From Spirulinaceae cyanobacterium SM2_1_0 (GTDB taxonomy: Bacteria; Cyanobacteriota; Cyanobacteriia; Cyanobacteriales; Spirulinaceae): DNA of 45,214 nt. Positions 9,884 to 17,793 of this stretch are shown here, piece after piece. The DNA lies in the NCBI GenBank assembly GCA_012031265.1, contig JAAUTY010000038.1, positions 1-45,214 on the forward strand, read 5' to 3'. Every line of letters begins with the position of its first letter. Position 1 is the first letter of the stretch. The translations under genes and the position numbers were made by a program. The notes beneath the pieces are model-generated. The model was not told the DNA's origin. It made no database searches and saw only the letters and a program-made list of their open reading frames with translations.

Positions 9884-12800
9884 TTAGAATTCCGCATTGC
9901 TCACCTCCTCTACCGCTGGGGGTTCCGGTTCTGGTTCTGGTAGCGGCGGGATCGCGGTTTGGCTGCCGAAACCGCCGAAGAATTCGTTGAGCTTGTAGGT
10001 GACATTGAAATAGAGACCGCCATCGGAGCGGAAGCTGCCAAAATCGCGATCGCTCACCGCCCCCGCACTGTAGCCGAGACCGAGACGCAAATCCGGCGTC
10101 ACGTAGTAGCCCAGCTCGATCGCGCCGCCCAATTCTTGATACCCGACCGCCAGTTGCCGAATTGCCCGTCCCTCCAGCGCCACATCCCACTGAAACCCCA
10201 TGCGGTAGGTGATGCGGAACTGGCCCAGGTCAATCAGACTGTTGGCGGTGAAATTGTTCGCCAACTCGGTCGAAGTGTAGCGCAGGGCGTACTTGGCGTA
10301 AAATTCCCAGCGCCAATTGGGCGAGAGAATCGCCTCCAGCGCCAGCACATGGTCGCGAGAACCCGTACCGCTGCCCACGAGCAGAGTTTCTGGGATGGTC
10401 GAGGGATTCCGGCGATATTCGTAGCTAAACAGCAGATTGAAGTGGTCGTGGAGCGGGTTGCGGTAGGCGATGCCGAACTTGAGATTCTCTGTGTCATCCA
10501 GGTCTTCGAGCAGCAAATTGGCGGCACTAGCCCGTTCATAATTGACAACCGTGGCAATCTCCGGCGTCGGACGACCAGCGGCGCTGAAACTCATCACCGT
10601 GTTGCGGCCGGTGCTGCCATGGCGTTGCTCAAAGCGACCGGCGAGGCGGAAATTAGGATTGATCGCGTAGTTGAAACTGATGTTGTAGGCTTCGTTTTCG
10701 GCGATCGCCAACGACGACCCGGTTTGACCCCGCGCGAAGGGTTGCAGGAAGCGATCGCCCGCCGCCGTCGCACTGGAAATCTCGCTCGTCACTCGCTCGT
10801 AGCCAAAATCGACATTCAGTCCCGGCGCGAGGGTCAAGCGGTGCGTCAGTCCCAGCGTCCCCTGGCTGTTTAAACCATTGGCACCGCCGACCACCGACCG
10901 GCGCATCGTCAGCGTCGTGTCCTCACCGAATTCGGCGCTAGACACCGTTTCCATACTGGTGATCGTGTTGTCCCCCAGCAGGCCGCCATCAAAAAATTGG
11001 TGCGCCAGCCGCAGCGTCGTGCCCGGTTGTAGCTCCCAGTCCAGCCCCAGCGTCGTCCGCGATGGGTAGAGCGGATCGCTGCTACCGAGATTCAGCTCGT
11101 TCTGGGCGCGGAACTGGAGGTCGTTGGTCACCGGGATAGCAATACTCGATACCACCTGCGAGGCATCGCTGTCGAAGGTCTCACCGACGCGATCCTGGCG
11201 CGAACGGTTGACATAATCCAGCCGCAGCGTCGCATCGCCCAACTCCTGCTGCACGCCCGCCCGGATCGTTGTCAGCTCGTTGTCCACGCGCGTATCGGTC
11301 AGCGCGATCGGATCGGGATCGAAGAGGCTGAAGGTGTCCAGATTAAACGGGTCAAAAGCGGTGAAACGCTGGCTGGGCGCGAGACCAAAATTCGCCTCAT
11401 GGCTGTAGCTGGCGCTCAGGCGCGTAGTTGGGCCGACTTCTGCGCCGATCGCCGCCCCGTAGCGCTCCTGCCCCGGTTTGAACGACTCCGTGGACTCGTT
11501 GACAAAGCCCTCGGCCACGGAGCGGTAGTAGGCTTGGGCGGCGATTGCCGCTGTCAGATTTGCCGTCGCCTCCAGTCGGTAGGCTTCTCCAGAGGTGCCA
11601 TCGAGTTCGCTGCGGGCGAATTCAGCTTGGATCTGGCCGCGATCGCCCAGGGGCACCAGGGCATCACCCCCATAGAGCTGAAACTGTCGCGCCCCCTGGT
11701 CTTCGTTCAAATAAGTCACCGCTGCCCAACTTTCGCGCCCAAAGCCACGTTCGAGGTTGTACTGGGCGCGTGCGCCGTAGAGAGCGGTGTCACCGCTGTC
11801 GGCCCCTTCAAATTGATAGGTCGCGACTAGGCGCTGGGCGAGGGATTCGCCAAAGAGGTCGAATTCCACCTGGCGCAAGGGTTGGCGGAGTAGGAGCGTG
11901 CCGCGATCATAGTCGATTTCGTAATCACTGCCGCGCTGGAGCGATCGCCGCTCCACGACTACACCCGGTTCATTCAGCCGCTCGACCTCAACAAAAACGC
12001 GCTCACTGCCGCCCTGCACCAGCCGCCGCGAGAGAAAGTAGTAACCACTCGTCCCATCGGGAGTAATCGTGTCCCGCTGGAAGCCCTCGATTTTGTCGCT
12101 GTAGAGCGCCGTCAGTTGCAGCGCCCCGATGCTGTAGTTGCCCTTGAAGCCACTGAGCTGGCGATTGATGCCGGTAAAGAGTTGCGAAGCCCGGGCAAAC
12201 TCGCTCGTCGTGTAGTCGCCCCACATGATGTAGTCGGTCTCGGCGTTGGGCACGGGCGAGGCGCGTTCAAAGCGAGCGTAGACACTATCGAGGGAAGGGG
12301 TGAGGTATTCCGTGGTCGAATTGTCGCCATAGGTCGGGTACTGCTGCTCGCAGAATTGCGGGCCGCGAAACAGGCGGGTGATGCCGTCGCAGGTTTCGTT
12401 CAACGACCGCTCGCTGTTGTACGCGCCGGTAAACCGCCATTCGCCGAAGGAGGCGGTGGCAAAAACGGCGCTGCTGAAATCCACCTGCATTCCCTCATCC
12501 AGCAGGTCAGGGTTGAGGAAGTCACGGAAGCTACCCCAGTAGTCCAGCGCCGGTTCACCGACACGGAAACGCAGGACACCGGCCAGCAGCGAGGGGCGCA
12601 GATGCGGGACAAATTGGATTTGGGTGCGGGCTTCCAGCGGCGTGTCGGGAATTTCGGCGGCCGCGATCGCCAGCGGAATCGCTTCCGGATTGTCTGGCGA
12701 AGGTTCGGGCTGAGCGATCGCCTCCGGGTCAATCGCCGCCCGCACCGTCACCTTCTGCGCGGTTAAATCGGAACGCAAACGGGCGCGGAACTGACCATCT

Positions 12801-13465
12801 TGAGCCAACACCTGGAAACCCGGACGGTCTTCGTCATAATCTGCGCCCTGCCATTCCCCGGCGCTAGCGGTCAGGGTGACCACGGTTTCCCCGGCGAGCA
12901 TTTCGCCCTCCCCGGCCTGGATCGTGCCTGCAAAGTCCAGGGTTGAACGGCCGTCCGCAGGCAGTTGCGGATTACCGACGGGGGCAATTTCAATCCGTGG
13001 CTCGCTGGTCGCGACATTCAGGTTCAAGCTCACAGGCGCGCCATTGCCCGCACTGACGGCGATCGCATTCTCACCGGGAGCCAGTTGCAGGTTGTACCAA
13101 ACCTGCGTGGCAATGCCGTTCTCATCGACCTCGCGCGTGGTGGCGAGATCGGCGGCGAGTGGCTGACCATTGACACGAATTTCGACCGCTTCATCCGCGC
13201 GGGACTGTACCACGAGATTGACGCGACGACGAGTGCTGCTGGCAGCAGGGGCGAGGATACGAACCTGACCCGGAGCCAAATCCGCTGCGGGCGGTTCTAG
13301 GGGTTGCGGCGACAGGAATAATTCTGCATCGGGCGCGGGCAAGGCGTCTGCTGAGCGATCTTCGCTGAGTAGGCTGGGGGCGAGCGGCGCGTTTTGGGCC
13401 AGACTGGGAGCCGTTTTGAGCAGCAATGGACTCAGGGTGATCGCCGTAGCCAGCAAAATTTTCAT
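9884..13465 (-). CDS. Large predicted outer-membrane beta-barrel protein with N-terminal Ig-like domains
   Basis: 1193 residues. A signal peptide (LLATAITLSPLLLKTAPSLA, cut near SLA-QN) is followed by a Pro/Ala-rich linker and two Ig-like beta-sandwich regions (about 65-150 and 155-290). From about 295 to 1165 there is a long run of alternating polar/hydrophobic strands with aromatic girdles and short turns, typical of a large outer-membrane barrel. The motif GSDYEIDYDRGTLLLRQP (near 495) resembles segments of large secretion-linked barrels such as SprA, which is a weak analogy. A Pro/Glu-rich tail (PLPEPEPEPPA) follows the last strand, and the protein ends in Phe. No TonB box or plug is recognised. 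The ATG overlaps the upstream stop (ATGA, 13462-13465). It may export or anchor the neighbouring secreted proteins; this is inference. Confidence 0.82.
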   Translation of the reverse strand: MKILLATAITLSPLLLKTAPSLAQNAPLAPSLLSEDRSADALPAPDAELFLSPQPLEPPAADLAPGQVRILAPAASSTRRRVNLVVQSRADEAVEIRVNGQPLAADLATTREVDENGIATQVWYNLQLAPGENAIAVSAGNGAPVSLNLNVATSEPRIEIAPVGNPQLPADGRSTLDFAGTIQAGEGEMLAGETVVTLTASAGEWQGADYDEDRPGFQVLAQDGQFRARLRSDLTAQKVTVRAAIDPEAIAQPEPSPDNPEAIPLAIAAAEIPDTPLEARTQIQFVPHLRPSLLAGVLRFRVGEPALDYWGSFRDFLNPDLLDEGMQVDFSSAVFATASFGEWRFTGAYNSERSLNETCDGITRLFRGPQFCEQQYPTYGDNSTTEYLTPSLDSVYARFERASPVPNAETDYIMWGDYTTSEFARASQLFTGINRQLSGFKGNYSIGALQLTALYSDKIEGFQRDTITPDGTSGYYFLSRRLVQGGSERVFVEVERLNEPGVVVERRSLQRGSDYEIDYDRGTLLLRQPLRQVEFDLFGESLAQRLVATYQFEGADSGDTALYGARAQYNLERGFGRESWAAVTYLNEDQGARQFQLYGGDALVPLGDRGQIQAEFARSELDGTSGEAYRLEATANLTAAIAAQAYYRSVAEGFVNESTESFKPGQERYGAAIGAEVGPTTRLSASYSHEANFGLAPSQRFTAFDPFNLDTFSLFDPDPIALTDTRVDNELTTIRAGVQQELGDATLRLDYVNRSRQDRVGETFDSDASQVVSSIAIPVTNDLQFRAQNELNLGSSDPLYPSRTTLGLDWELQPGTTLRLAHQFFDGGLLGDNTITSMETVSSAEFGEDTTLTMRRSVVGGANGLNSQGTLGLTHRLTLAPGLNVDFGYERVTSEISSATAAGDRFLQPFARGQTGSSLAIAENEAYNISFNYAINPNFRLAGRFEQRHGSTGRNTVMSFSAAGRPTPEIATVVNYERASAANLLLEDLDDTENLKFGIAYRNPLHDHFNLLFSYEYRRNPSTIPETLLVGSGTGSRDHVLALEAILSPNWRWEFYAKYALRYTSTELANNFTANSLIDLGQFRITYRMGFQWDVALEGRAIRQLAVGYQELGGAIELGYYVTPDLRLGLGYSAGAVSDRDFGSFRSDGGLYFNVTYKLNEFFGGFGSQTAIPPLPEPEPEPPAVEEVSNAEF

Positions 13466-14385
13466 GACACCGCCGCTGCTGCTGGGGTGACCCCGAAGTT
13501 CATTCGCACCAGGCCGCCCGGTTGCAGGCGCACTAGGCGCGCTTGGCTGTTGCCCTCGAGGCGATAGAGATTGGGCGCGAGATCGTAGCCGGGGATGCTG
13601 CTGAGATCGAGGGTGCCGACGCGATCGCCCGACAGGACATTTGCCAATGAGAACAAGCCTTGGGCATCGGCGACAACCCGGTTGCCATTGTCGAGAAAGA
13701 CGACGGCATTGGGCACGCCTGGTTCGCCCGGTTGCTGCTCACCGTCAAAGTTTTTGTCCACGAAGACGCGCCCGATGATCGTGCCGCAGTCCGACAAAAT
13801 TCCGGGACGGATCAACACTTCGTAGGTCGCGAGGTTGCTGCGGGGTTCCTGGGCGCGGTTGCGGCCGTCGCCCCGAATCGCGTCCGGGGTGACGGTGACC
13901 GCGTAGACGAGGTTGAGCGTGGCGTCAGCAGGCAGTTCCGGGAAAGTGAAGGTGACTTGGCGATCGCTCACCTGCGCCGGTGGCAGGGCAACCGTTGCCG
14001 GACTGCCCGCCTGCACCAGCGACCCTTGCAACGAGGCAGGCAAGTAGCGCACCCCCAGCGGCAAGTTATCCGTGAGGCGAATGTCCCGCGCCGTGCTACC
14101 GCCAGTATTTTCGAGAATTAATCGATAAACGATAGTATCACCGGGTTCAGCGGCGGCGCGATCAGCGGTTTTGGTCAGCTCGAGGCGGGCCGGTGCAGCC
14201 ACGAGCGTGGTTGGGTTGGAGGTGACGTTGGTGGGCAGGTTACCACCGCCCGCCGTGGCGGTATTGGTGATTGTTTCGTTGCTGTGGGTCGGGGCAGCGC
14301 TGAGGACGAAAATTGCGAGGCCGGCGATCACGCTCAACAATACCAACCGCAGACAGCGACCCGAGCTGGCAAGGAGTCTGAGCAT
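13462..14385 (-). CDS. Secreted DUF11 plus Cna-B/SdrD-B-like domain protein, first gene of the surface operon
   Basis: 307 residues. The N-terminal signal sequence has an Arg-containing n-region and the core LVLLSVIAGLAIFVLSAA. A DUF11-type domain follows at about 65-190 (LELTKTADRAAAEPGDTIVY, ending with LNLVYAVTVTPDA). The third part (about 200-280) is a Cna-B/SdrD-B-like or carboxypeptidase-regulatory-like beta domain (GRVFVDKNFDGEQQPGEPGV, then AVVFLDNGNRVVADAQGLFS). It has no sortase motif, as expected for a Gram-negative envelope. Its stop overlaps the start of the barrel gene, so the two are likely translated together. The upstream 193 bp (14386-14578) should hold the operon promoter. 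Predicted periplasmic or surface partner of the barrel. Confidence 0.83.
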   Translation of the reverse strand: MLRLLASSGRCLRLVLLSVIAGLAIFVLSAAPTHSNETITNTATAGGGNLPTNVTSNPTTLVAAPARLELTKTADRAAAEPGDTIVYRLILENTGGSTARDIRLTDNLPLGVRYLPASLQGSLVQAGSPATVALPPAQVSDRQVTFTFPELPADATLNLVYAVTVTPDAIRGDGRNRAQEPRSNLATYEVLIRPGILSDCGTIIGRVFVDKNFDGEQQPGEPGVPNAVVFLDNGNRVVADAQGLFSLANVLSGDRVGTLDLSSIPGYDLAPNLYRLEGNSQARLVRLQPGGLVRMNFGVTPAAAAVS

Positions 14386-14578
14386 TATGGAATTACTTGA
14401 ATCCTGTGGGGCAATCTAATGTAGTGCCGAGCCTTCCCCTGAAACATCCAGTCGGCATCCCCTGAATCAATCCGGCGATAGATGCGCTGCGCCTACTCTA
14501 CTCGCTAGAGAAAAAAAGACGCAAGGGATGGCGGGGGAATTTCACATTGATTTATGATTTCTGGGTCAGGTGTCGGCA

Positions 14579-15475
14579 TTAATCACGGCGCTCCGCCCAG
14601 CCACGAGCCGCCACTGCCTCGCCGTAGGTGGAGTCAACGCTGACTAAATCGACCCGCTGAATGTCGGTAGCTAGCACAAAACGGCTGCGGAAGGGCACAA
14701 CTGCTCCTGCCGCAATCGAGTCAACGGGAAAGACCAATTCCCCCAAGCCTGCTCCTTCACCATTGGGGCGCTGGTAGGTGTAGCGGATGCCGACGCGATC
14801 CACAGCGCGATCGCCCCGATTGGCCAAACAACCCACCAGATAGGTACTGCCATCCTGGGCTAGCGCCGTGTCCTCGGCGGTCGGTCGGTAGAGTCTCAGG
14901 GTGCTGAGCTGCACTGAGGGGTCAGGGTCCGGTTGCTGGCTCTGACAATCCGCCGGAAATCCAGAAGCGGCATCTCCAGTAGCCGGGTTGCGATTGGGGG
15001 TCGCTGAGGCTTCCGTATCGGCCTCGCTACTGATGCGCACCCGCAAGTCATCGGGAGCCGTCACTGGCGACGGAGCGGTCGGGGTTGGTGCGGCCGCAGC
15101 GCGTTCTTGGGCGATCGCCAGCTTGCTCTGATAATCGGTCAAAAGTGTCGCCGCCGCCTCGGCTTCGGGGCTGGTCTCGGGGATCGCCGTGAGCAACGCG
15201 ACTGCCCGCTGCAACTGCGCCGCGACGAGCTGCCAGTCAGCGGGAGTGTTGGCAGATTGTGCGACGGTCTCCGCCCCCGTGCCGATGTCCTCGGCGGTGG
15301 TCAGCAGCCTAGCCGGGGAGACGGTGGGGGATGGGCTGGGACTCGCAACAGCGGTCGGGCTAGGAACTGGCGGGACGGGGGACACGACAGGGGGAGACTC
15401 GGGCTGACAACTGCCGAGGAAAACCAGTAGGGGCGCGATCGCCCAGCCATATCTCATTGGTTTTGTACGTCCCAT
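14579..15475 (-). CDS. Predicted lipoprotein with a proline-rich linker, function unknown
   Basis: A lipobox LVFLGSC follows a short hydrophobic core, so the mature protein should be a lipid-anchored protein starting at Cys. A Pro/Ser/Thr-rich linker (PVPPVPSPTAVASPSPSP) comes next, then a helical stretch (about 70-140), a second linker and a beta-rich C-terminal domain (about 190-290, for example STYLVGCLANRGDRAV). The start at 15475 (MGRTKP) is preceded by GAGGG. A GTG at 15508 and an ATG at 15457 are alternatives; the last gives the most compact signal peptide. It lies 193 bp upstream of the surface operon on the same strand. I do not recognise the family. Confidence 0.72.
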   Translation of the reverse strand: MGRTKPMRYGWAIAPLLVFLGSCQPESPPVVSPVPPVPSPTAVASPSPSPTVSPARLLTTAEDIGTGAETVAQSANTPADWQLVAAQLQRAVALLTAIPETSPEAEAAATLLTDYQSKLAIAQERAAAAPTPTAPSPVTAPDDLRVRISSEADTEASATPNRNPATGDAASGFPADCQSQQPDPDPSVQLSTLRLYRPTAEDTALAQDGSTYLVGCLANRGDRAVDRVGIRYTYQRPNGEGAGLGELVFPVDSIAAGAVVPFRSRFVLATDIQRVDLVSVDSTYGEAVAARGWAERRD

Positions 15476-15639
15476 GACCCTCTTCATTGCCAAACGCCAA
15501 TGACTCACCAGCGCGCCTCACGACACAGACCATCGACCGAATGCCACCCATTCGCCCCACGAATCCGCAAGCTAGGATAGACGCGAGCGGCGGCTGATGC
15601 CAATCTCACAATCGCTTTAGGTTTAGTGTAATCGAGGTC

Positions 15640-16845
15640 ATGCTGGCGATCGCCCTCCTCGCGTCAGACTCAGATACCATTCGCCGTCAGTGGCAGTTTT
15701 CTCGCCAGGCGACGATCCGTATCGGCCGCGCACCGGATAATGACATCGAGCTACCGGATGCCCTCGAAGTTTCTCGCGATCACCTCGAGCTGCGGCCACA
15801 ACAGTCGTCACCTGAGAATCAGCGCTGGCATCTGACGAGTCGCGGGGCGAATGGGACGTTTCTCAACGGCAAGCTGGTGACCCAAGGCTTTGTGGGCGAT
15901 CGCGACCTGTTGCAATTGGCTCAAAATGGACCGCGCCTGCGTCTGGCGCTCCTCGCCGATGACCCAGAAGCCGGGACGGCCATCCAACCCGCCGACTGCA
16001 CCCATACCGGCAATGTCCCCGGTACACTCTTCTGCATCTACTGTGGTGCGCCCTTGGTCAAACAAGCGCAATTCGTCCGCGATTATCAAATCCTGCGTCC
16101 GCTTGGTCAGGGCGGCATGGGCACGACCTATCTCGCCTGGGAGCGCCAGAGTCGCCGGACGCTGGTACTCAAGGAGATGAACGCCGATATGGCGCGGATT
16201 GCCAAAGCGCGTGAACTCTTCGAGCGGGAGGCGCGGGTGTTGCGCTCCCTCACGCATCCCGGCATTCCGCAGTACTACGACTTTTTCGTCGCGAATGACA
16301 AGAAATATCTGGCGATGGAGCTGGTGGCGGGAGAAAACTTGGCGCTGCGGATCCGTGAAAAAGGACCAGTTGCTCCCGCGCAGGCTGTTGCCTGGATGCG
16401 GCAGGTCTGCGACATCCTCGCCTATCTGCACCGCCTTGAACCGCCCCTCGTTCACCGCGATGTCAAGCCCGCCAACCTGATGCACCGCCAGCGGGATGGA
16501 CAGATCGTGCTCCTCGACTTCGGGGCGGTCAAGGAGATCGGCACGCCGCCGGGGACACGCATCGGCGCGGAGGGCTACAGTGCCCCGGAGCAGGAACGCG
16601 GCAAACCGCTGCCGCAGTCGGATCTGTTCGCCGTCGGGGCAACGCTGGTCTTTTTGGTCTCGGGCGCGGAACCGGAACAGTTCTACGATCGCGCCCAGGG
16701 TGAGTTCCGCCTCGATGCTAGCCGGGTTCCGGCGCTAACCCCGGCGCTGGCTACAGTCGTCAATCGGGTCTGTGCGCCGCAAGTGGGCGATCGCCACGCT
16801 ACCGCCTCAGAACTCGCCCAGGCGCTCGCCGCTGCCGACGGATAG
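15640..16845 (+). CDS. FHA domain-zinc ribbon-Ser/Thr protein kinase
   Basis: 401 residues. The N-terminal FHA domain (about 20-100) shows the GR of strand 3 (29-30), SRDH (45-48) and the phosphothreonine-loop NGTFLNG near 71-77. A short zinc-ribbon-like Cys/His cluster follows (C120, H122, C132, C135). The protein kinase domain (about 150-395) has the glycine loop GQGGMG (156-161), Lys178 in VLKEMN, HRD at 272-274 with KPANL, DFG at 293-295 and an APE-like SAPEQ. All key catalytic residues are present. No transmembrane segment, so it is likely a soluble Hanks-type kinase that docks to phosphothreonine partners or its own sites. Divergent from the lipoprotein gene. Confidence 0.93.
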   Translation: MLAIALLASDSDTIRRQWQFSRQATIRIGRAPDNDIELPDALEVSRDHLELRPQQSSPENQRWHLTSRGANGTFLNGKLVTQGFVGDRDLLQLAQNGPRLRLALLADDPEAGTAIQPADCTHTGNVPGTLFCIYCGAPLVKQAQFVRDYQILRPLGQGGMGTTYLAWERQSRRTLVLKEMNADMARIAKARELFEREARVLRSLTHPGIPQYYDFFVANDKKYLAMELVAGENLALRIREKGPVAPAQAVAWMRQVCDILAYLHRLEPPLVHRDVKPANLMHRQRDGQIVLLDFGAVKEIGTPPGTRIGAEGYSAPEQERGKPLPQSDLFAVGATLVFLVSGAEPEQFYDRAQGEFRLDASRVPALTPALATVVNRVCAPQVGDRHATASELAQALAAADG

Positions 16846-17059
16846 CCAAGATTGACCCGCCGAGTCGCCCCCAATGGCGGCTTGAGCGATACGGTGCCAT
16901 TGCATCCTCGCTCTTGGCTATGAGCAACCTGCCACGGCGAGCGCAGCAGCTCGACCCCGCGCCACGACCCGAGGGGATGATCCCAGATCAAATCCGTATC
17001 GTGAACCCCGAAAACGGCAACATCGGGCGGATTTGAAACCCTCCCCTACCGTCTGGATA

Positions 17060-17359
17060 TTACTCGTCTGGCTCGATCGTGCTCGTCAAGCCGTGGTTGC
17101 AAAGGGTTTCGCAGTAGAACTCCGCGTGCTCTAGGGCGCAAGTGATGACCAGCGCAATGCCGCTGTTGTGCGCTTCCATCATGATGCTCACGGCTTGCGG
17201 TTGAGTCAAGCCAGCGACCGTCTTCATCAGCGTCTGGACGACGTACTCCATCGAGTTGAAGTCGTCATTGTGCAGCAGCACCCGGTAGCGGGGCGCTGGC
17301 TTGCGAATCGTTGACGTTTTTTCAACGACAGAAGGTTTATCGAGAACCTTCGTTGACAT
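17060..17359 (-). CDS. clpS: ClpS, N-end-rule adaptor of the Clp protease
   Basis: 99 residues. ClpS binds destabilising N-terminal residues and hands substrates to ClpC/ClpA with ClpP. The conserved core is clear: YRVLLHNDDFNSMEYVV (substrate-pocket NDD region), the helix around TQPQAVSIMMEAHNSG, and the end ALEHAEFYCETLCNHGL. The ATG at 17359 is preceded by a perfect AGGAGG (17369-17374 on the minus strand, spacing 9), so the longer frame to 17383 is not used. The N-terminal extension (STKVLDKPSVVEKTSTIRKP) is the usual flexible tail. No operon partner is seen. Confidence 0.96.
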   Translation of the reverse strand: MSTKVLDKPSVVEKTSTIRKPAPRYRVLLHNDDFNSMEYVVQTLMKTVAGLTQPQAVSIMMEAHNSGIALVITCALEHAEFYCETLCNHGLTSTIEPDE

Positions 17360-17383
17360 GGCAATCAACCTCCTAACTTGCAA

Positions 17384-17793
17384 AGGGATGGTAAAGCAGG
17401 GTCATCTTAGACTTTGACGCTGTGGCGGCGCATACTTCCCCGCCTCTCCACTCCAAAAGGACTTCGGAGAGTTAGCAAAGCCAGTTCCGCCGGAATCTGG
17501 GCCGCCAATTGGGGCTGTTCTCGGTATCGCGTCCGCGCTGAATGTTGCGGAATATTACTTTCATATCTTACAGAATTGCTTAAGCTTGTGAGTAATGAGA
17601 TTGCGGGGAAGCATTTTGCTGCGGTGCGGCTATGACCTAATTTAACGTGTGGATTGCGAGGTCATGTGCCAGCCAGACGCGGCGATCGCCCCCGATGCCA
17701 CGTTGATACGAGCCTCTGGCTCAAGCGACCGGCTTGAAATGTGCTGTTCTCGGTCTGAATCAGTCAGCGACGGCATCAGCGATCACCCCCCGC
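17384..17793. other. Intergenic region with no recognised gene
   Basis: About 410 bases between clpS and the 3' end of the adenylate cyclase gene. Short open frames exist but lack protein-like composition or ribosome binding sites. The first part should hold the clpS promoter. I see no RNA gene and no clear terminator. Confidence 0.4.

Noticed and set aside
9565-9897. N-terminal extension of the beta-helix protein
   Set aside because: The translation is that of dispersed repeats and would bury the signal peptide, so it is unlikely to be real protein.
9959-10873. Plus-strand open frame of 304 codons
   Set aside because: Antisense to the outer-membrane barrel gene, which has signal peptide and strand pattern; no motif in the antisense frame.
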